Of a stretch of DNA of 64,000 nucleotides, positions 63,083-64,000 are shown piece after piece. This DNA is from Sandaracinus sp. (GTDB taxonomy: Bacteria; Myxococcota_A; Polyangia; Polyangiales; Houyiibacteriaceae): the NCBI GenBank assembly GCA_020633125.1, contig JACKEH010000014.1, forward strand, positions 1 to 64,000, in the 5' to 3' direction. A program made the position numbers and the translations under genes. How positions within the stretch are numbered: the stretch's first letter is position 1; every line of letters begins with the position of its first letter. The notes below the pieces were generated by a model. That model was given only the letters and a program-made list of their open reading frames with translations, made no database searches and had not been told where the DNA came from.

Positions 63083-63886
63083 ATGACGAGCAAGCGTCTG
63101 CGGGTTCGGTCGTGGAACGTGAACGGGCTACGGGCCGTCGCCGACAAGGGCTTCGCCGAGTGGCTTCGGGCCTCGCGCGCCCACGTCGTCGGGCTGCAGG
63201 AGACACGCGCCTTGCCCGAGCAGGTGCCGGCCGAGCTCCGTGCCCCGCGTGGGTGGAAGACCCACTTCGTGGCGGCCGAGCGCAAGGGCTACAGCGGCGT
63301 CGGCCTCTACGCGAAGCGAGGGTTCGACGAGATCGTGACCTCGCTCGGCGACGCCGCGATGGACGCCGAAGGCCGCGTGCAGATCGCGCGCTTCGGGAAG
63401 CTGTGGGTCGCGAACGTCTACTTCCCGAACGGGAGCGGCAAAGACCGCAGCAACGACCGGGTGCCCTTCAAGCTCTCGTTCTACCGGCGCCTCTTCGACA
63501 CGCTGCAGCCGCTGCGCGCCAAGGGTGGACGCGTGCTCGTGATGGGCGACTTCAACACCGCGCCCGAGGCGATCGATCTCGCGCGCCCGAAGTCGAACGA
63601 GAAGACCTCGGGTTTCCTCCTCGAAGAACGCGACGAAGTTCGGCGTTGGGCGTCGGCGGGATGGACCGACACGTACCGCCATTTCCACCCCTCGAAGGAA
63701 GGCGCGTACTCGTGGTGGAGTCAGCGCTTCGGCGTCCGCGAGAAGAACGTCGGCTGGCGCATCGACCTCGTGCTCGCGTCCGAAGGCGCGTTGCCCTTCG
63801 TGCAGGGTGCGTCGATTCACCCCGACGTGCTCGGCTCGGACCACTGCCCGGTCGGCGTGGAACTCGACGCGACCGTGTTGGACTGA
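63083..63886 (+). CDS. xth: Exodeoxyribonuclease III (AP endonuclease family)
   Basis: 267-residue cytoplasmic DNA repair nuclease of the Exo III/Ape1 family. From the ATG at 63083: RVRSWNVNGLRAV (Asn), VVGLQETRALPEQVP (metal Glu), the strand LWVANVYFPNGS, the catalytic GRVLVMGDFNTAPEAIDLARP (Asp, Asn), the Trp region TDTYRHFHPSKEGAYSWWSQRFGVREKNVGWRIDLVLAS and the C-terminal LGSDHCPVGVEL (Asp-His). Length and motif order are standard. It is divergent from the kinase at 61278-62933. Confidence 0.93.
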   Translation: MTSKRLRVRSWNVNGLRAVADKGFAEWLRASRAHVVGLQETRALPEQVPAELRAPRGWKTHFVAAERKGYSGVGLYAKRGFDEIVTSLGDAAMDAEGRVQIARFGKLWVANVYFPNGSGKDRSNDRVPFKLSFYRRLFDTLQPLRAKGGRVLVMGDFNTAPEAIDLARPKSNEKTSGFLLEERDEVRRWASAGWTDTYRHFHPSKEGAYSWWSQRFGVREKNVGWRIDLVLASEGALPFVQGASIHPDVLGSDHCPVGVELDATVLD

Positions 63887-63920
63887 AGCCGCGGAGACTG
63901 AGGGTCGCGTCGAAAGGGCT

Positions 63921-64000
63921 CTACTCGGCGGCCTCTTCCCGAAGCACCTGCGCCCAACGAATCCACGCGCTGCCCGCGTGCTGCACGAAGTCGTTGCGCG
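63921..64000 (-). CDS. C-terminal end of an unidentified gene, cut by window edge
   Basis: The minus strand has an open frame entering from the right edge and ending at a TAG (63921-63923). It encodes RNDFVQHAGSAWIRWAQVLREEAAE, an amphipathic helix. It is convergent with xth, 34 nt away. Too little is present to name it. Confidence 0.4.
   Translation of the reverse strand, partial: RNDFVQHAGSAWIRWAQVLREEAAE

Overview
The window is a high-GC bacterial chromosome segment (roughly 70% G+C by eye) that fits a myxobacterium (Myxococcota, probably Polyangiales/Sandaracinaceae-like). Reasons: three PknB-type Ser/Thr kinases, one with an AgmX/PglI-type C-terminus; many lipoproteins whose lipobox is followed by DAG/DGG-rich linkers; Cys-rich modular surface proteins; a DUF1592-DUF1552 pair; a roadblock/LC7 protein; and a very dense gene layout. 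The lineage is inferred from gene content; no rRNA is present. No CRISPR array, prophage, integrase or insertion sequence was seen.

Layout. 1-4085: pheT (cut by the left edge) and pheS, then a decayed tandem copy of the pheS 5' end and a 56-bp tandem repeat. 4086-6899: EnvC-like protein, FtsX and FtsE, a cell-division set. 7023-11388: two paralogous Cys-rich modular lipoproteins. 11598-18240: a crotonase, small proteins, a degenerate GGDEF protein, a lamin-tail lipoprotein, thiD and a LysM-M23 lipoprotein. 18305-24658: a triple UPF0145-like protein, two identical initiator tRNA genes behind a near-consensus promoter, a kinase, msrB, glycogen synthase and tRNA-Thr. 24702-31430: an unknown gene, DUF1592-DUF1552, roadblock protein, aroQ and accBC. 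31763-36919: a compact operon of two ATP-grasp ligases (the second fused to a GNAT domain), a YkgJ-type Cys-cluster protein and a GNAT-deacetylase fusion; this is the best candidate for an unusual biochemical system. 37052-43885: class A PBP, exported protein, family 5 solute-binding protein and sensor kinase, linked by 4-nt overlaps. 44020-52963: lipase, FIST protein, FG-GAP lipoprotein, acyl-CoA thioesterase behind palindromic operator-like sites, and a composite peptidoglycan hydrolase. 53202-57187: a C45 NTN-hydrolase, an FmdB-type zinc ribbon and a PcrA/UvrD helicase. 57680-64000: ECF sigma factor, anti-sigma-like protein and exported protein, two more kinases, exonuclease III and the end of an unknown gene.

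From about 41.17 kb to 55.5 kb many genes on both strands are interrupted by frameshifts. Those I could resolve look like a lost C in a C-run or a lost GC unit in a GC repeat. Genes outside this stretch are intact. The likelier explanation is local sequence error, but real decay cannot be excluded from the sequence alone. Genes typed 'pseudogene' there are interrupted as given; that type is not a claim that they are dead.

Shared themes are envelope and peptidoglycan work (FtsEX-EnvC, LysM-M23, PBP1A, composite hydrolase), phospho-signalling (three Ser/Thr kinases, one histidine kinase, one ECF sigma factor) and acyl/acetyl chemistry (accBC, crotonase, thioesterase, GNAT and deacetylase domains).
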